Assembly (NCBI RefSeq): GCF_000472785.1
Contig: NZ_AXAL01000001.1
Span: 59,070 to 123,069, forward strand
Source: Mesorhizobium loti CJ3sym
Lineage (GTDB): Bacteria; Pseudomonadota; Alphaproteobacteria; Rhizobiales; Rhizobiaceae
Reading direction: 5' to 3'
Length of the DNA stretch: 64,000 nucleotides
A model generated the notes under the pieces. It had not been told where the DNA came from. It saw only the letters and a program-made list of their open reading frames with translations, and did not search any database. The translations under genes and the position numbers were made by a program. Shown piece by piece: positions 49,634 to 59,361 of this stretch. Position 1 is the first letter of the stretch, and every line of letters begins with the position of its first letter.

Positions 49634-51223
49634 TTGTCCTCAGACACCACGATCGCTCAAGAAGCGTTGACCTTTTCAGACCTCGGCCTGTCGCCGAAGG
49701 TGCTTTCCGCAGTCACCGATGCCGGCTACACCGTGCCGACACCGATCCAGGCCGGCGCCATTCCGCACGCCCTGCTCGGCAAGGATATTTTGGGCATCGC
49801 CCAGACCGGCACCGGCAAAACAGCTTCCTTTGTGCTGCCAATGCTGACCCGCCTCGAAAAAGGCCGGGCTCGCGCCCGCATGCCGCGCACGCTGATCCTG
49901 GAGCCGACGCGCGAGCTCGCCGCACAGGTCGAAGAGAATTTCATCAGATATGGCAAGAACCACAAGCTCAACATCGCGCTTTTGATTGGCGGCGTGTCCT
50001 TCGATGAACAGGACAAGAAGCTGGAACGCGGCGCCGACGTGCTGATCGCGACCCCTGGCCGCCTGCTCGATCACCGCGAGCGCGGCAAGCTTTTGCTCAA
50101 CGGTGTCGAGATCCTCGTCATCGACGAGGCCGACCGTATGCTCGACATGGGCTTCATCCCCGATATCGAGCGCATCTGCGAGATGATCCCGTTCACCCGG
50201 CAGACGTTGTTCTTCTCGGCGACGATGCCGCCGGAAATCACCAAGCTCACCGAAAAATTCCTCCACGCGCCGGTGCGCGTCGAAGTCTCCAAGGCAGCTT
50301 CCGCCGCCACCAACATCATCCAGCGGCTGGTCAAATCCGGTTCGAAGCCTTGGGACAAGCGCGAGACGCTGCGCAACCTGATCAAGGCCGAAGACGCGGA
50401 ACTGAAGAACGCCATCATCTTCTGCAACCGCAAGATCGAGGTGGCGGAGCTGTTCCGCTCGCTGCTGAAGCATGATTTCGATGCCGGTGCGCTGCATGGC
50501 GACATGGACCAGCGCGCGCGCATGCAAATGCTGGCCAATTTCCGTGATGGCAAACTTCGCTATCTCGTGGCGTCCGACGTCGCCGCGCGCGGCCTCGATA
50601 TCCCCGATGTCAGCCACGTCTTCAATTATGACGTGCCGATCCATGCCGAGGACTATGTCCACCGCATCGGCCGCACCGGCCGCGCCGGGCGCTCAGGCAA
50701 GTCCTTCACCATCGCGACCAAGTCCGACACGAAGTACATCGACGCCATCGAACGGCTGATCGGCAACAAGATCGAGTGGCATGACGGCGACCTGTCGACC
50801 GTGGTCGCCAGCGAGGGTGGCGAAGACGATGCTCCGCGCCGGGGCAAAGGCGCGCCGCGTCGCGCCGGCCGCAAGGACGAGGACCGCAAGGACCGGGGCG
50901 AGCGCAAGAGCGGCGGCGAACGCCGCGCAAAGCCTAGCGAAGAGACGGTCCCGGCCATCGTCCAGCAGGATCAGCAGCCGGATGTGACCGAGCCGGCTGT
51001 CGCCGATATCGGCGAGCGGCGGGCGCGCAAGGAAGCAATCCGTTCGGAAAACGGCGAGCGCAAGACGTCCGATCGCAACGAGCAGCGCGCACCGGAGCGT
51101 GGCGACACCAGGCCGCAGCGCACCAACGCCCGCCCTGCCCGCCATCACCAGGAAGACAACGACACCACCGTCGGCTTCGGCGACGACATGCCGGCCTTCA
51201 TGCGCATCGTCGCCAAGGTCTGA
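49634..51223 (+). CDS. DEAD-box RNA helicase, TTG start
   Basis: 529 residues. ATP-dependent RNA remodelling enzyme with the Q-motif phenylalanine (TFSDLGLSPKVL), motif I AQTGTGKT, PTRELA, TPGRLLD, VIDEADRML (motif II), SAT, ARGLDIPDVSH (V) and HRIGRTGRAG (VI). The last ~130 residues are a basic/acidic low-complexity tail (RRGKGAPRRAGRKDEDRKDR) resembling RhlE-type proteins. No ATG lies before the conserved region, so TTG 49634 is used. A preceding SD is weak. RhlE-like rather than CsdA-like, but uncertain. Confidence 0.9.
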   Translation: MSSDTTIAQEALTFSDLGLSPKVLSAVTDAGYTVPTPIQAGAIPHALLGKDILGIAQTGTGKTASFVLPMLTRLEKGRARARMPRTLILEPTRELAAQVEENFIRYGKNHKLNIALLIGGVSFDEQDKKLERGADVLIATPGRLLDHRERGKLLLNGVEILVIDEADRMLDMGFIPDIERICEMIPFTRQTLFFSATMPPEITKLTEKFLHAPVRVEVSKAASAATNIIQRLVKSGSKPWDKRETLRNLIKAEDAELKNAIIFCNRKIEVAELFRSLLKHDFDAGALHGDMDQRARMQMLANFRDGKLRYLVASDVAARGLDIPDVSHVFNYDVPIHAEDYVHRIGRTGRAGRSGKSFTIATKSDTKYIDAIERLIGNKIEWHDGDLSTVVASEGGEDDAPRRGKGAPRRAGRKDEDRKDRGERKSGGERRAKPSEETVPAIVQQDQQPDVTEPAVADIGERRARKEAIRSENGERKTSDRNEQRAPERGDTRPQRTNARPARHHQEDNDTTVGFGDDMPAFMRIVAKV

Positions 51224-51266
51224 CCGGTACCCGTCCGACCCCACCAATTCTTCCGGAAAACCAAAT

Positions 51267-51294
51267 GAAAACGGCCCCGCAAGGGGCCGTTTTC
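51267..51294. terminator. Rho-independent terminator after the helicase gene
   Basis: A perfect 12-bp stem (GAAAACGGCCCC / GGGGCCGTTTTC) with a GCAA tetraloop, 44 bp after the stop. Runs of A and T flank both sides, so it may work in both directions. Confidence 0.9.
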
Positions 51295-51316
51295 GATTCA
51301 GATGAACCTCGACTTA

Positions 51317-51367
51317 GACCATGATCTTTTCCGAAAACCGGATTCCACTTTTCGGGATCATGATCCC
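51317..51367. repeat. Rhizobial palindromic intergenic repeat
   Basis: GACCATGATC...TTTTCCGAAAACCGG...ACTTTTCGGGATCATGATC forms an imperfect palindrome. I recall this as a widespread Rhizobiales intergenic repeat. It sits between the terminator and the stop codon of the OmpA-family gene. Confidence 0.7.
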
Positions 51368-51369
51368 GT

Positions 51370-52020
51370 TCAGGTCAGCGGCGAAAGCTGGATCTCGACA
51401 CGACGGTTCTGCTCGCGGCCGGCGGCCGTCGCATTGGATGCGATGGGCCGTGTCTTGCCGAAGCCGGTGACGGCGAAGCGGCGCTGATCGACGCCCTGGC
51501 CGGAAAGGTAGTTGGCGACCGCCAATGCACGACGCTGCGACAGATCGAAATTGTGCTGTTCGCCACCGGTCGAATCGGTATGACCGAACACGTCGACAGT
51601 CGTCTGGCGGAACTTCTTCAGCACCAGCGCGACGGAATTCAGCACCGGATAAAAGCCGGGCTTCACCGCATCCTGATCGATATTGAAGGTGATATCCGAC
51701 GGCATGTTGAGGATGATCTGATCGCCACTACGGGTGACGCTGACGCCGGTGCCCTGGAGCTGCCGGCGCAGTTCAGCCTCGTTCTGATCCATGGTGGCGC
51801 CGATAGCCCCGCCGGCCAGCGCACCGATGCCGGCGCCGATCAGCGCGTTGCGGCGGTCATTGCCACCGGCAAGCAGGCCAAGGCTGGCACCCGCCAGGGC
51901 ACCAAGGCCGGCACCCGCGGCCGTGTTGGAAATCTTCTGATCGCCCGTATACGGATCGGTGGTGGTGCAAGCGCTCACGAGCAGAGCCGTCGCCACGACG
52001 ACGAGCACGGTCTTCTTCAT
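51370..52020 (-). CDS. OmpA-family lipoprotein (peptidoglycan-associated)
   Basis: 216 residues. Signal peptide with lipobox LVSAC (Cys18). Two glycine-zipper segments (GAGLGALAGASLGLLAGG and LIGAGIGALAGGAIGATM, about 35-80) may insert into a membrane. A C-terminal OmpA domain (~100-215) has FGHTDSTGGEQHNFDLSQRR and the conserved GFGKTRPI, which bind peptidoglycan. It resembles YiaD-type proteins that tether the outer membrane to the cell wall. Length is normal. Convergent with the helicase gene. Confidence 0.92.
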   Translation of the reverse strand: MKKTVLVVVATALLVSACTTTDPYTGDQKISNTAAGAGLGALAGASLGLLAGGNDRRNALIGAGIGALAGGAIGATMDQNEAELRRQLQGTGVSVTRSGDQIILNMPSDITFNIDQDAVKPGFYPVLNSVALVLKKFRQTTVDVFGHTDSTGGEQHNFDLSQRRALAVANYLSGQGVDQRRFAVTGFGKTRPIASNATAAGREQNRRVEIQLSPLT

Positions 52021-52169
52021 AGATGGTCCCTCTCCAAGTCGCGCCTTTTCGACGCCAAATCAGCCCTTCCCGCGACTTGTACCATGAATTGCGGCGAAAA
52101 GCGGAACGGGAAAGGCGCCTGCAACGGCTTTTCCCGGGGTTGGCTGCGTGACGAACGGCCTTGGCCAGG

Positions 52170-52544
52170 CTACCAAAGATTCTTGCCGTCGATGACCACC
52201 ACTTCCACCTCGTCGAGATCGAAATCATCGAACAGCCGCGAATTGACGCTGATCTTTGGATTGTCGAAATCCGGCTCGCCGGTCGACCAGTCCGGTGTTT
52301 CGGTGAAGGTGCCGCAGCCGCAGGTGGCGCAAAAACCATGCTTTACGGTTTTCGAGCCCCATTGATAGAAGGAAACATTCTTCAGTGGCGTGATGAGCTT
52401 GAACTGCGACGGGATGTAATAGGCCCAGAGCGAGCCGCGCTTCGAGCAGAACGAACAAGTGCATTGCGTCACCGTCCGCGGCGCCTCAGAAACCTCGAAT
52501 GTCGTCGCCTTGCAATGGCAGCTTCCCTTGATGGTCATCAACAT
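52170..52544 (-). CDS. GFA-family (glutathione-dependent formaldehyde-activating-like) protein
   Basis: 124 residues from ATG 52544, preceded by GGAGAGGTG. Zinc-binding cysteines are present in GSCHCKATTFEV, CTCSFCSKRG and FCATCGCGTF, the GFA/CENP-V fold pattern. Biochemical roles of most members are unproven. A second GFA protein lies at 53702-54127. Confidence 0.9.
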   Translation of the reverse strand: MLMTIKGSCHCKATTFEVSEAPRTVTQCTCSFCSKRGSLWAYYIPSQFKLITPLKNVSFYQWGSKTVKHGFCATCGCGTFTETPDWSTGEPDFDNPKISVNSRLFDDFDLDEVEVVVIDGKNLW

Positions 52545-52645
52545 CACCTCTCCATTGTCCGCCGCCCAGGCGGCAAGGCACCATAAAGAGCCGATCCTGA
52601 CAACTGTCCGTCAGCAGGCTTTGTTCCTCAAACAGCGACTCCAGG

Positions 52646-52996
52646 TCAGACGGTCCAGGTCCAGTCGATCGGGTAGTTGAAAATCGGGGTAAACGTCACG
52701 CCGACCGCCTCCATATCCCTTCGGCCGTCGACGACCATCTCCTTCAGTCGGTCCAATTGTGCCGCATGCTCGTCGGTGTCCCAGACACTGACTTGCACGA
52801 TCGAGCCCTTCGGCGAGACGCCCGCATAAAAATGAAGGAGCCCCGGCAGCCGTCTGATGGCCGGGATTATGTACTGCGCGGTCTTCTTGCTCGCCGCGTC
52901 GACCTCTGCGAACCGGCTCGGATCGTAGCTGGCACGCGAGACGCGGACGACGGCGGTTGCCGGTAATGACTCGGCCATGGTGATTCTTTCAGTCAT
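52646..52996 (-). CDS. Hypothetical protein, monooxygenase-like (ABM-type fold)
   Basis: 116 residues from ATG 52996, after AGGATCCCT. A ferredoxin-like pattern (TAVVRVSRASYDPSRFAEVD, LPGLLHFYAGVSPKGSIVQV, VSVWDTDEHAAQLDRLKEMV) resembles antibiotic-biosynthesis-monooxygenase-like dimeric alpha+beta barrels. No substrate can be inferred. Confidence 0.68.
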   Translation of the reverse strand: MTERITMAESLPATAVVRVSRASYDPSRFAEVDAASKKTAQYIIPAIRRLPGLLHFYAGVSPKGSIVQVSVWDTDEHAAQLDRLKEMVVDGRRDMEAVGVTFTPIFNYPIDWTWTV

Positions 52997-53122
52997 AGGG
53001 ATCCTGTCTCCTGGCAATTCCGTTACGATCTACCATCCGTTTGTAACAACCAAAGCGCCGTGGTCGTCCTCGCTGCGGTCGGCATCGCAGCCGCGGCCCC
53101 CTCCTGATTATGAGTCCGGACC

Positions 53123-53500
53123 TTAGTAGGACTGTGGCGGCACGAACAGGCAAATGGTCTTGCCGGCATCGAGCCCGGCCTCGTGCGCGCACCAATGGAA
53201 CTCACCGTCGGGCGAATCCTTGATCCGTCGGTCGCTGTAGGCCAGCACCTCGCCGGTGTCCTTGATGACATAGCCTTCGGGGCGTTCGCTGATCGAGGTC
53301 TGCGACACCTCATGGCAATCGTAATTGGCGCAACAGGCAAATGGATAGCTCCAGCCTTGCGGCTTGGCCGCGGTCGGCTTGGCGTCATGCGCCAATGCCG
53401 GCGTCGTCAGAGCCGTGATTGCACAGGCAGAAAATAGCGGCAGGAGAAGCTGGCCAACCGTCTGAACGGCGATGGCCGATCTGGAACTGGCAGCAAACAT
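53123..53500 (-). CDS. Hypothetical secreted cysteine-rich protein
   Basis: 125 residues with an N-terminal signal sequence (~38 residues, ALTTPALAHDA). The mature part is conserved in style: AKPQGWSYPFACCANYDCHE, PEGYVIKDTGEVLAYSDRRI, DGEFHWCAHEAG, TICLFVPPQSY. The five cysteines and the ending are characteristic of a rhizobial periplasmic family of unknown function. The gap to the next gene (53501-53701) shows nothing. Confidence 0.75.
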   Translation of the reverse strand: MFAASSRSAIAVQTVGQLLLPLFSACAITALTTPALAHDAKPTAAKPQGWSYPFACCANYDCHEVSQTSISERPEGYVIKDTGEVLAYSDRRIKDSPDGEFHWCAHEAGLDAGKTICLFVPPQSY

Positions 53501-53701
53501 GGGAACGTTCCTTTCAAACGAGGTTCAAGCGTTTTTGCTTGCCCGTTCCCGGAACGTGTCTTCCCAGTGGCCGGATCGTCAGCAGATATGCCGCGACCGG
53601 CCATAAATGCTTTTGTCTCCTCCTCTTTCGATGGTGAGCCGATTTATGAGTCGGCGCAAGAAGAGATCCCGGTCACCACGCCTGCCGGTCGATCGATCAG
53701 G

Positions 53702-54127
53702 CTAGGTTGCGTGTCCTTCAAATTGCGGGAGATCGTCGTTGATTGTGTACCACGGTGCCTTGGAGCCGACAAAGATGTGCATTGTCGGTCGGATCGTCGG
53801 AGCATCGACGAGCGTTCCCATGGTGACGTGGGCGAACACACCCTCGCGCACGGCCGAATAGAGTAACGATCCGCACAGCTTGCAGTGGGTATCGTGGTTG
53901 GCGCGCTCGTCGCCAAAGATCATGAGATCGCGAGCGCCGTTGGTGAGGCTGAGCTTGGCGCGTTCGATGCCGGCGAATGGCTTGAAGGCCGAGCCGGTCG
54001 AACGCCGGCAATTCGAACAATGGCAATTGGCGGCATAGACGAACTCGTCAGCCACCGCGTATTGAACCGCACCACACAGGCATTTGCCGGCAAGCTTGTG
54101 ACCGGTTGTTGTTTGCCGCTTCGTCAT
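53702..54127 (-). CDS. GFA-family zinc protein
   Basis: 141 residues from ATG 54127. GKCLCGAVQYAV, NCHCSNCRRSTGSAFKPFAG and CKLCGSLLYSAV carry the zinc-binding cysteines, and the C-terminal HIFVGSKAPWYTINDDLPQF closes the domain. It is only loosely similar to the other GFA protein at 52170-52544, so recent duplication is unlikely. Downstream of prfB on the same strand. Confidence 0.9.
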   Translation of the reverse strand: MTKRQTTTGHKLAGKCLCGAVQYAVADEFVYAANCHCSNCRRSTGSAFKPFAGIERAKLSLTNGARDLMIFGDERANHDTHCKLCGSLLYSAVREGVFAHVTMGTLVDAPTIRPTMHIFVGSKAPWYTINDDLPQFEGHAT

Positions 54128-54180
54128 CCGCTGATCCTCGCCGCGAGGCATCGGGCCAACCCGCCTGGACCTGATTGTCC

Positions 54181-55312
54181 TTAGTCCAGGTCGGCCACGG
54201 TTTCGCCGGCACCACCCTCGATGCGTTGCGACAGCGAGGCCTCCATGAAATCATCGAGGTCGCCATCGAGCACGCTCGACGGGCTGGTGCTTTCGACGCC
54301 GGTGCGCAGATCCTTCACCAGCTGATAGGGCTGCAGCACATAGGAGCGGATCTGGTGACCCCAGCCAATGTCGCTCTTCGACGCCTCGGTAGCATTGGCG
54401 ACGGCCTCGCGCTTCTTCAACTCTTCCTCGTAGAGCCGCGAGCGCAGCATCTCCCAGGCCTTCGCCTTGTTCTTGTGCTGCGAGCGTTCAGCCTGGCAGG
54501 CGACCGCAATGCCGGTCGCGATATGGGTGATGCGTACAGCCGAATCGGTCGTGTTGACGTGCTGGCCACCCGAGCCGGACGAGCGATAAGTGTCGATGCG
54601 CACATCCGATTCCGAAACATCGATCTCGATCCTGTCATCGACGACTGGATAGACCCAGATGCTGGAGAAGGACGTATGGCGACGCGCATTGCTGTCATAG
54701 GGAGAAATGCGCACCAGGCGGTGGACGCCCGATTCCGTCTTCAGCCAGCCATAGGCATTGTGGCCCTTGATCAGCAGCGTGGCGGACTTGATGCCGGCTT
54801 CTTCGCCGTCGTGTACTTCCAGCACCTCGACCTTGAAGCGGCGGCGCTCGGCCCAGCGCGTATACATGCGCAACAGCATCGAGGCCCAATCCTGGCTCTC
54901 GGTGCCGCCGGCGCCGGCATGAACTTCGAGATAGGTGTCGTTGGCGTCGGCTTCACCCGACAGCAGCGTCTCGACCTGGCGGGCCTTGGCCTCGCCCTGC
55001 ATCGAGCGGATGGCGGCTTCAGCCTCCGCCACGATACCTTCGTCGCCTTCTTCCTCGCCAAGCTCGATCAGGCCGATATTGTCTTCGAGCGCCTGAGTGA
55101 AACCCTTGACCGCTGTGATGCCATCTTCAAGACCCTGGCGTTCGCGCATCAGTTTCTGCGCTTCCAGCGGTTCGTTCCAGAGGCTGGCGTCCTCGGCGCG
55201 GACATTGAGGTATTCAAGCCGCTTTATGGCCTGATCCCAGTCAAAGATGCCTCCTCAGCAGGGTTATCGCCTGCCTGATCTCGTCGACAATATTCTGCGT
55301 TTCCGCGCGCAT
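54181..55312 (-). CDS. prfB: Peptide chain release factor 2, made by programmed +1 frameshift
   Basis: RF2 terminates translation at UGA and UAA. The first 23 codons (55312-55244) end CTT, followed by an in-frame TGA. Shifting +1 by skipping one base at 55243 continues through 54181 for a total of 376 residues, the normal RF2 length. The long frame has the GGQ motif ([20 protein letters not shown]) and the stop-codon-reading segment for RF2 (residues of the SPF type, here within the [15 protein letters not shown] region). Upstream residues [20 protein letters not shown] and downstream [17 protein letters not shown] read as one normal RF2 N-terminus. An annotation beginning at an internal ATG (55149) would miss ~54 residues. 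Confidence 0.95.
55240..55255 (-). promoter_or_regulatory. RF2 programmed +1 frameshift signal
   Basis: On the coding strand: AGGAGG CAT CTT TGA C. The internal Shine-Dalgarno AGGAGG sits 3 nt before CTT, and the slippery CTT is followed by the UGA stop and C. This is the canonical RF2 autoregulation site, where low RF2 slows termination and favours the shift. Confidence 0.95.
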
Positions 55313-55439
55313 GGCCTGGTATTTTGTCCTGTTGCTGAAGTGACACTTCGGTCGGCGCGATACATAGGGACGGCGCCGCCATGTGTAAAGCGAAATGGGC
55401 CGGCCCCGAGGCCAGCCCAGTGGTCGTCATCTGGACCCG

Positions 55440-57884
55440 TCAGTAGAGGCCGCCGCCGCCGTCCTGGATGGCCTGGTTGGCCTGCGGCGACAGCGGGCCG
55501 CCCGACGCATTGGAGCCGTCGGCACCCATGCCGATCACCCAATAGCTGTCGGCGGGACCGGTGCCCGGCTTGAAGGCCTCGATGATGGTGCCCGCATCAC
55601 CCGACGTGGCACGCATGCCGGTCTTGCGGTTGATGGCGATCAGGTTCATGCCGTCGGGAACCTTGAAGTCGACATTGGGCGTACCGTCCAGCGCCACGCG
55701 CATGAAATCCTTGAAGATCGGGGCGGCGAGACCGCCGCCGGTGGCGCCATGGCCAAGGCCGCGCGGTGTGTCGTAGCCCATATACAGGCCGACCACGAGG
55801 TTCGGCGTGTAGCCGATGAACCAGGCGTCCTTCTCGTCGTTGGTAGTGCCCGTCTTGCCGGCGATGTGACGGCCCAGTTCACCGATGGTGGCGCCGGTGC
55901 CGCGCTGCACCACGCCTTCCATCATCGATGTGATCTGGTAGGCGGTCATCGGATCGAGCACCTGCTCGGAATTGTCGACCAGTTCCGGCTCCGGCTGGTT
56001 CTTCCATTCCGGCGCGTTGCAGCCTTCGCAGCCGCGCTCATCCTGCTTGAACACGGTCTTGCCGTAGCGGTCCTGGATGCGGTCGATCAGCGATGGTTTG
56101 ATCGACTTGCCGCCATTGGCCATGATCGAATAGGCCGAAACCATGCGCATGACGGTCGTCTCGCCGGAGCCCAGCGCCATTGGCAAATACGGCGCCAGAT
56201 GATCGTAGACCCCGAAGCGCTCGGCATATTCGACGACCAGCTTCATGCCCATGTCGTTGGCAAGCCGCACCGTCATCAGGTTGCGCGACTTTTCGATACC
56301 GGAGCGCAGTGTTGCCGGTCCGGCGACCGTGCCGTCATAGTTCTTCGGGGTCCAGGTCGTGTTGCCGCTCTGGATGGTGATCGGCCCGTCCATGATCACC
56401 GAGGCCGGCGTATAGCCATTGTCCAGTGCGGCCGAATAGACGATCGGCTTGAACGAGGAACCCGGCTGGCGCATCGCCTGGGTGGCGCGATTGAACTCCG
56501 ACTGCGAATAGGAGAAGCCGCCGACCATGGCCAGCACGCGGCCGGTATGCGGATCCATGGCGATCAGGCCGCCTTCCACTTCGGGAACCTGGCGCAGGCT
56601 GTAGGCATTCTCGGAACCTTCGTTCTTCTGCACGAAGATGACGTCGCCAGGCTTGAGCACTTCGGCCGGCGACTTGGCCTTGACGGTCTTGCCGTCGACC
56701 AGATGGCGCATGGCGAAACCCATGTCGTCCTTGCTGACGGTGCCTTCGACACGTTCCTTGACGATCTCGCCCGACGCCTGGCGCGCAGGCTGCAAGCCGA
56801 TCGAGAGGCCGGTCGACGAACTGTCGAGCACGACCGCCAGCGACCATTCGGGAACGTCTTCCAGTCCTTTGACGGCGCCCAGCGGGACGCCCCAGTCGCT
56901 CGACACATCAATCGACGTTACCGGCCCGCGATAGCCGCGCAGCGTGTCGTATTTCATCAAGCCATTCTGCATCGCCTTGCGGGCGATGAGCTGAACCTTC
57001 GGGTCAAGGGTCGTGCGAATGGAAAGACCGCCCTCATAGAGCGCATTCTCGCCATAGCGTGCGATGATCTGGCGACGGACCTCTTCGGTGAAATACTCGC
57101 CCGCGAACAAATACGAGCCGGTGCGGCGTGGGGCGACACCAAGCGGCTCGGCCTTCGCCTTCGCACCCTCTTCGGGGGTCACATAACCGTTCTCGACCAT
57201 CTGGCCGATGACCCAGTTTCGCCGCTCAATCGCGCGATCGGCATGCTTGAAGGGATTGTAGTTGGCCGGACCTTTCGGCAGCGAAGCCAGATAAGCGGCC
57301 TCGGCCACGGTCAGTTCGTTCACCGATTTGTCGAAATAGGTCAGTGCGGCGCCGGCGACGCCATAAGCGTTGAAGCCGAAAAAGATTTCGTTGAGGTAGA
57401 GCTCCAGGATACGATCCTTGGAATAGGCCTGTTCGATGCGGAACGAAAGAATGGCTTCCTTGACCTTGCGTTCCAGCGAGCGCTCGTTGGTGAGAAGGAA
57501 GTTCTTGGCAACCTGTTGGGTGATCGTCGAACCACCCTGCATCGGCCCACCCGAAACATAGGTCAGCACCGCGCGGCCCAAACCCGTTATATCAACACCG
57601 GGATGGCTGTAGAAGTTCTTGTCCTCGGCGGACAGAAAGGCCGCCTTGACGCGATCCGGTATCGCCTGGATCGGCAGATACAGGCGCCGTTCGCGCGCAT
57701 ACTCCGCCATCAGAGAACCATCCGAGGCATGGATGCGGGTGGTCACCGGCGGCTCGTACTTGGCCAGCACTTCGTAGTCAGGCAGATCCTTTGCTACATG
57801 GCCGATGTAAAGCGCAACGCCCGCCGCGACCAGCAGGGCCAGCGTCGTGCCTACGCCGAAGAAATAGCCAATGAGACGAATCAT
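55440..57884 (-). CDS. mrcA: Penicillin-binding protein 1A (bifunctional transglycosylase/transpeptidase)
   Basis: 814 residues. It polymerises and cross-links peptidoglycan on the outside of the inner membrane. An N-terminal membrane anchor (GYFFGVGTTLALLVAAGVAL) precedes the GT51 transglycosylase domain (~55-230) with EDKNFYSHPGVD, GGSTITQQVAKNFLL and RKVKEAILSFRIE. The transpeptidase domain has the SxxK motif RQPGSSFKPIVY, SxN as KSRNLMT and KTG as GKTGTTNDEKDAWF. An OB-like insert lies between the domains. The gene lies 214 bp downstream of the amidase gene on the same strand, so the two cell-wall genes may share regulation. Confidence 0.96.
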   Translation of the reverse strand: MIRLIGYFFGVGTTLALLVAAGVALYIGHVAKDLPDYEVLAKYEPPVTTRIHASDGSLMAEYARERRLYLPIQAIPDRVKAAFLSAEDKNFYSHPGVDITGLGRAVLTYVSGGPMQGGSTITQQVAKNFLLTNERSLERKVKEAILSFRIEQAYSKDRILELYLNEIFFGFNAYGVAGAALTYFDKSVNELTVAEAAYLASLPKGPANYNPFKHADRAIERRNWVIGQMVENGYVTPEEGAKAKAEPLGVAPRRTGSYLFAGEYFTEEVRRQIIARYGENALYEGGLSIRTTLDPKVQLIARKAMQNGLMKYDTLRGYRGPVTSIDVSSDWGVPLGAVKGLEDVPEWSLAVVLDSSSTGLSIGLQPARQASGEIVKERVEGTVSKDDMGFAMRHLVDGKTVKAKSPAEVLKPGDVIFVQKNEGSENAYSLRQVPEVEGGLIAMDPHTGRVLAMVGGFSYSQSEFNRATQAMRQPGSSFKPIVYSAALDNGYTPASVIMDGPITIQSGNTTWTPKNYDGTVAGPATLRSGIEKSRNLMTVRLANDMGMKLVVEYAERFGVYDHLAPYLPMALGSGETTVMRMVSAYSIMANGGKSIKPSLIDRIQDRYGKTVFKQDERGCEGCNAPEWKNQPEPELVDNSEQVLDPMTAYQITSMMEGVVQRGTGATIGELGRHIAGKTGTTNDEKDAWFIGYTPNLVVGLYMGYDTPRGLGHGATGGGLAAPIFKDFMRVALDGTPNVDFKVPDGMNLIAINRKTGMRATSGDAGTIIEAFKPGTGPADSYWVIGMGADGSNASGGPLSPQANQAIQDGGGGLY

Positions 57885-58098
57885 ACCCGCTCCAGTCCTT
57901 GGTTCGGGAGTTTCCTAAACGAAGCCGCCTTCCACGCAAGCTTTCGAGCCGGTCCCAATCCGTAATCGAAAACCCATGTCGCCACCATGTGGACAAAATA
58001 CGGCAAGGCCTGATTTCGTGACCATGCGCCAGAAATAAAGGCACCGGGTGTTGTCAACGCGCAACGCCGCCCCTGGTTGCAGGCGTCGCCAGCCCATG

Positions 58099-59361
58099 TC
58101 AGCCCCCGGTTGCCGTTCCGACACGGGCCGAAGCGAAAAGCGCGACGGCGTTGGTAATGCTTTGTGCGGCCTTGCCGCGCCATTCGGCGTCGAGCAGTTG
58201 CGCCTCGTCCTTGGCATTCGAGAGATAACCGAGTTCGACCAGCACCGACGGAACGTCCGGCGCCTTCAGCACCTTGAAGCCGGCCGAACGCTGCGGATTG
58301 TTTATCAGGCCGACGCTGGTCGACAGCTGGCCGACCAGAGTGTGCGCAAAACTCATCGAGAAATTGTGGGTCTCGCGGCGGATCAGGTCGATCAGGATGT
58401 CGGTGACTTCCTTGTTGTCGTCCTTGATGACCATGCCGGCGAACTGGTCGGAGAGATTTTCGCGGTCGGCAAGCGCCTGCGCCTGCGGATCCGACGCCTT
58501 GTCGGAGACCGTATAGACGGTGGCGCCGCGGATGCCCTTGACGCTGATTGTGTCGGCATGGATCGAAATCAGCAGATCGGCCTCGTGCTGGCGGGCGATG
58601 CGCACCCGGTCGTCAAGGCGCAGATACTCATCGGTGTCGCGGGTCATGAAGACATCGTATTTGCCGATAGCCGCGAGCTTGTCGCGCAGCTCGGTGGCGA
58701 AGGCCAGCGTGACATTCTTCTCGATGGTGCCGTTCAGGCCCTCGGCGCCGCCGTCGATGCCGCCATGGCCGGGGTCGATGACGACGGTGAAGCGATGGCC
58801 CGGATTGGAGACCGGCCCGGTGCCAACGCGCCCGCCTTTGTCGGTCGAAACCGTCGATCCAGTGGTCAGCGCCTGGTTGGCAAGGGCTACGTCGAACTCA
58901 CGTTCAGAGGCGGCCGACATGTCGATGGCAATGCGGTAGCCGGTTCCGTCCTCATTCTTGAGCACATCGAGCTTGTCGACAGCAAACGGCCCCTTGCCGG
59001 TAAGGATCAGCCGCGAAACGCCCTCGCCGAGTTCGCCCAGGCGCACGCCCTTGACCAGGCCGCGCGGCTTCAAATCCTTGGCGTCGATGGCCAGCCTCGT
59101 ATTCGCCAGGTCGATAACGAGACGATTGGGCCCGCGCAGCAGGAACCATTTGATGTCCGGCTCGCGATCGAAATCCAGGACGATGCGCATCTTGGTGGCA
59201 TCGCCCGCCATCTTGTAGTCTTTTGCCACCAGCGGCGCGTCGGCGGCATTCGCAGCGGGGGAAAAGGCCTGGGAAAGCGCCACCAGCAGCAGGAGGCAGA
59301 AAGCGCCAAGAATCCGGCCGCCAACACGACATCCCTTGTCTGTGAAGTCTGCCAGTCCCAT
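58099..59361 (-). CDS. N-acetylmuramoyl-L-alanine amidase (AmiC-type, AMIN plus Amidase_3)
   Basis: 420 residues from ATG 59361. Periplasmic zinc hydrolase that cleaves the peptide stem from peptidoglycan, used in cell separation. Signal sequence GAFCLLLLVALSQAFSPAANA, an AMIN domain (~45-155, MRIVLDFDREPDIKWFLLRG) that targets the division site, then Amidase_3 (~200-415) with VVIDPGHGGIDGGAEG, EKNVTLAFATELRD, SIHADTISVKG and VELGYLSNAKDEAQLL, which include the zinc His/Glu ligands and catalytic Glu. Divergent from rne and upstream of PBP1A. Confidence 0.94.
   Translation of the reverse strand: MGLADFTDKGCRVGGRILGAFCLLLLVALSQAFSPAANAADAPLVAKDYKMAGDATKMRIVLDFDREPDIKWFLLRGPNRLVIDLANTRLAIDAKDLKPRGLVKGVRLGELGEGVSRLILTGKGPFAVDKLDVLKNEDGTGYRIAIDMSAASEREFDVALANQALTTGSTVSTDKGGRVGTGPVSNPGHRFTVVIDPGHGGIDGGAEGLNGTIEKNVTLAFATELRDKLAAIGKYDVFMTRDTDEYLRLDDRVRIARQHEADLLISIHADTISVKGIRGATVYTVSDKASDPQAQALADRENLSDQFAGMVIKDDNKEVTDILIDLIRRETHNFSMSFAHTLVGQLSTSVGLINNPQRSAGFKVLKAPDVPSVLVELGYLSNAKDEAQLLDAEWRGKAAQSITNAVALFASARVGTATGG

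Noticed and set aside
55395..57965. 856-codon plus-strand ORF opposite PBP1A
   Set aside because: It is antisense to a complete penicillin-binding protein gene. The His/Asp/Arg-rich translation is typical of high-GC shadows.
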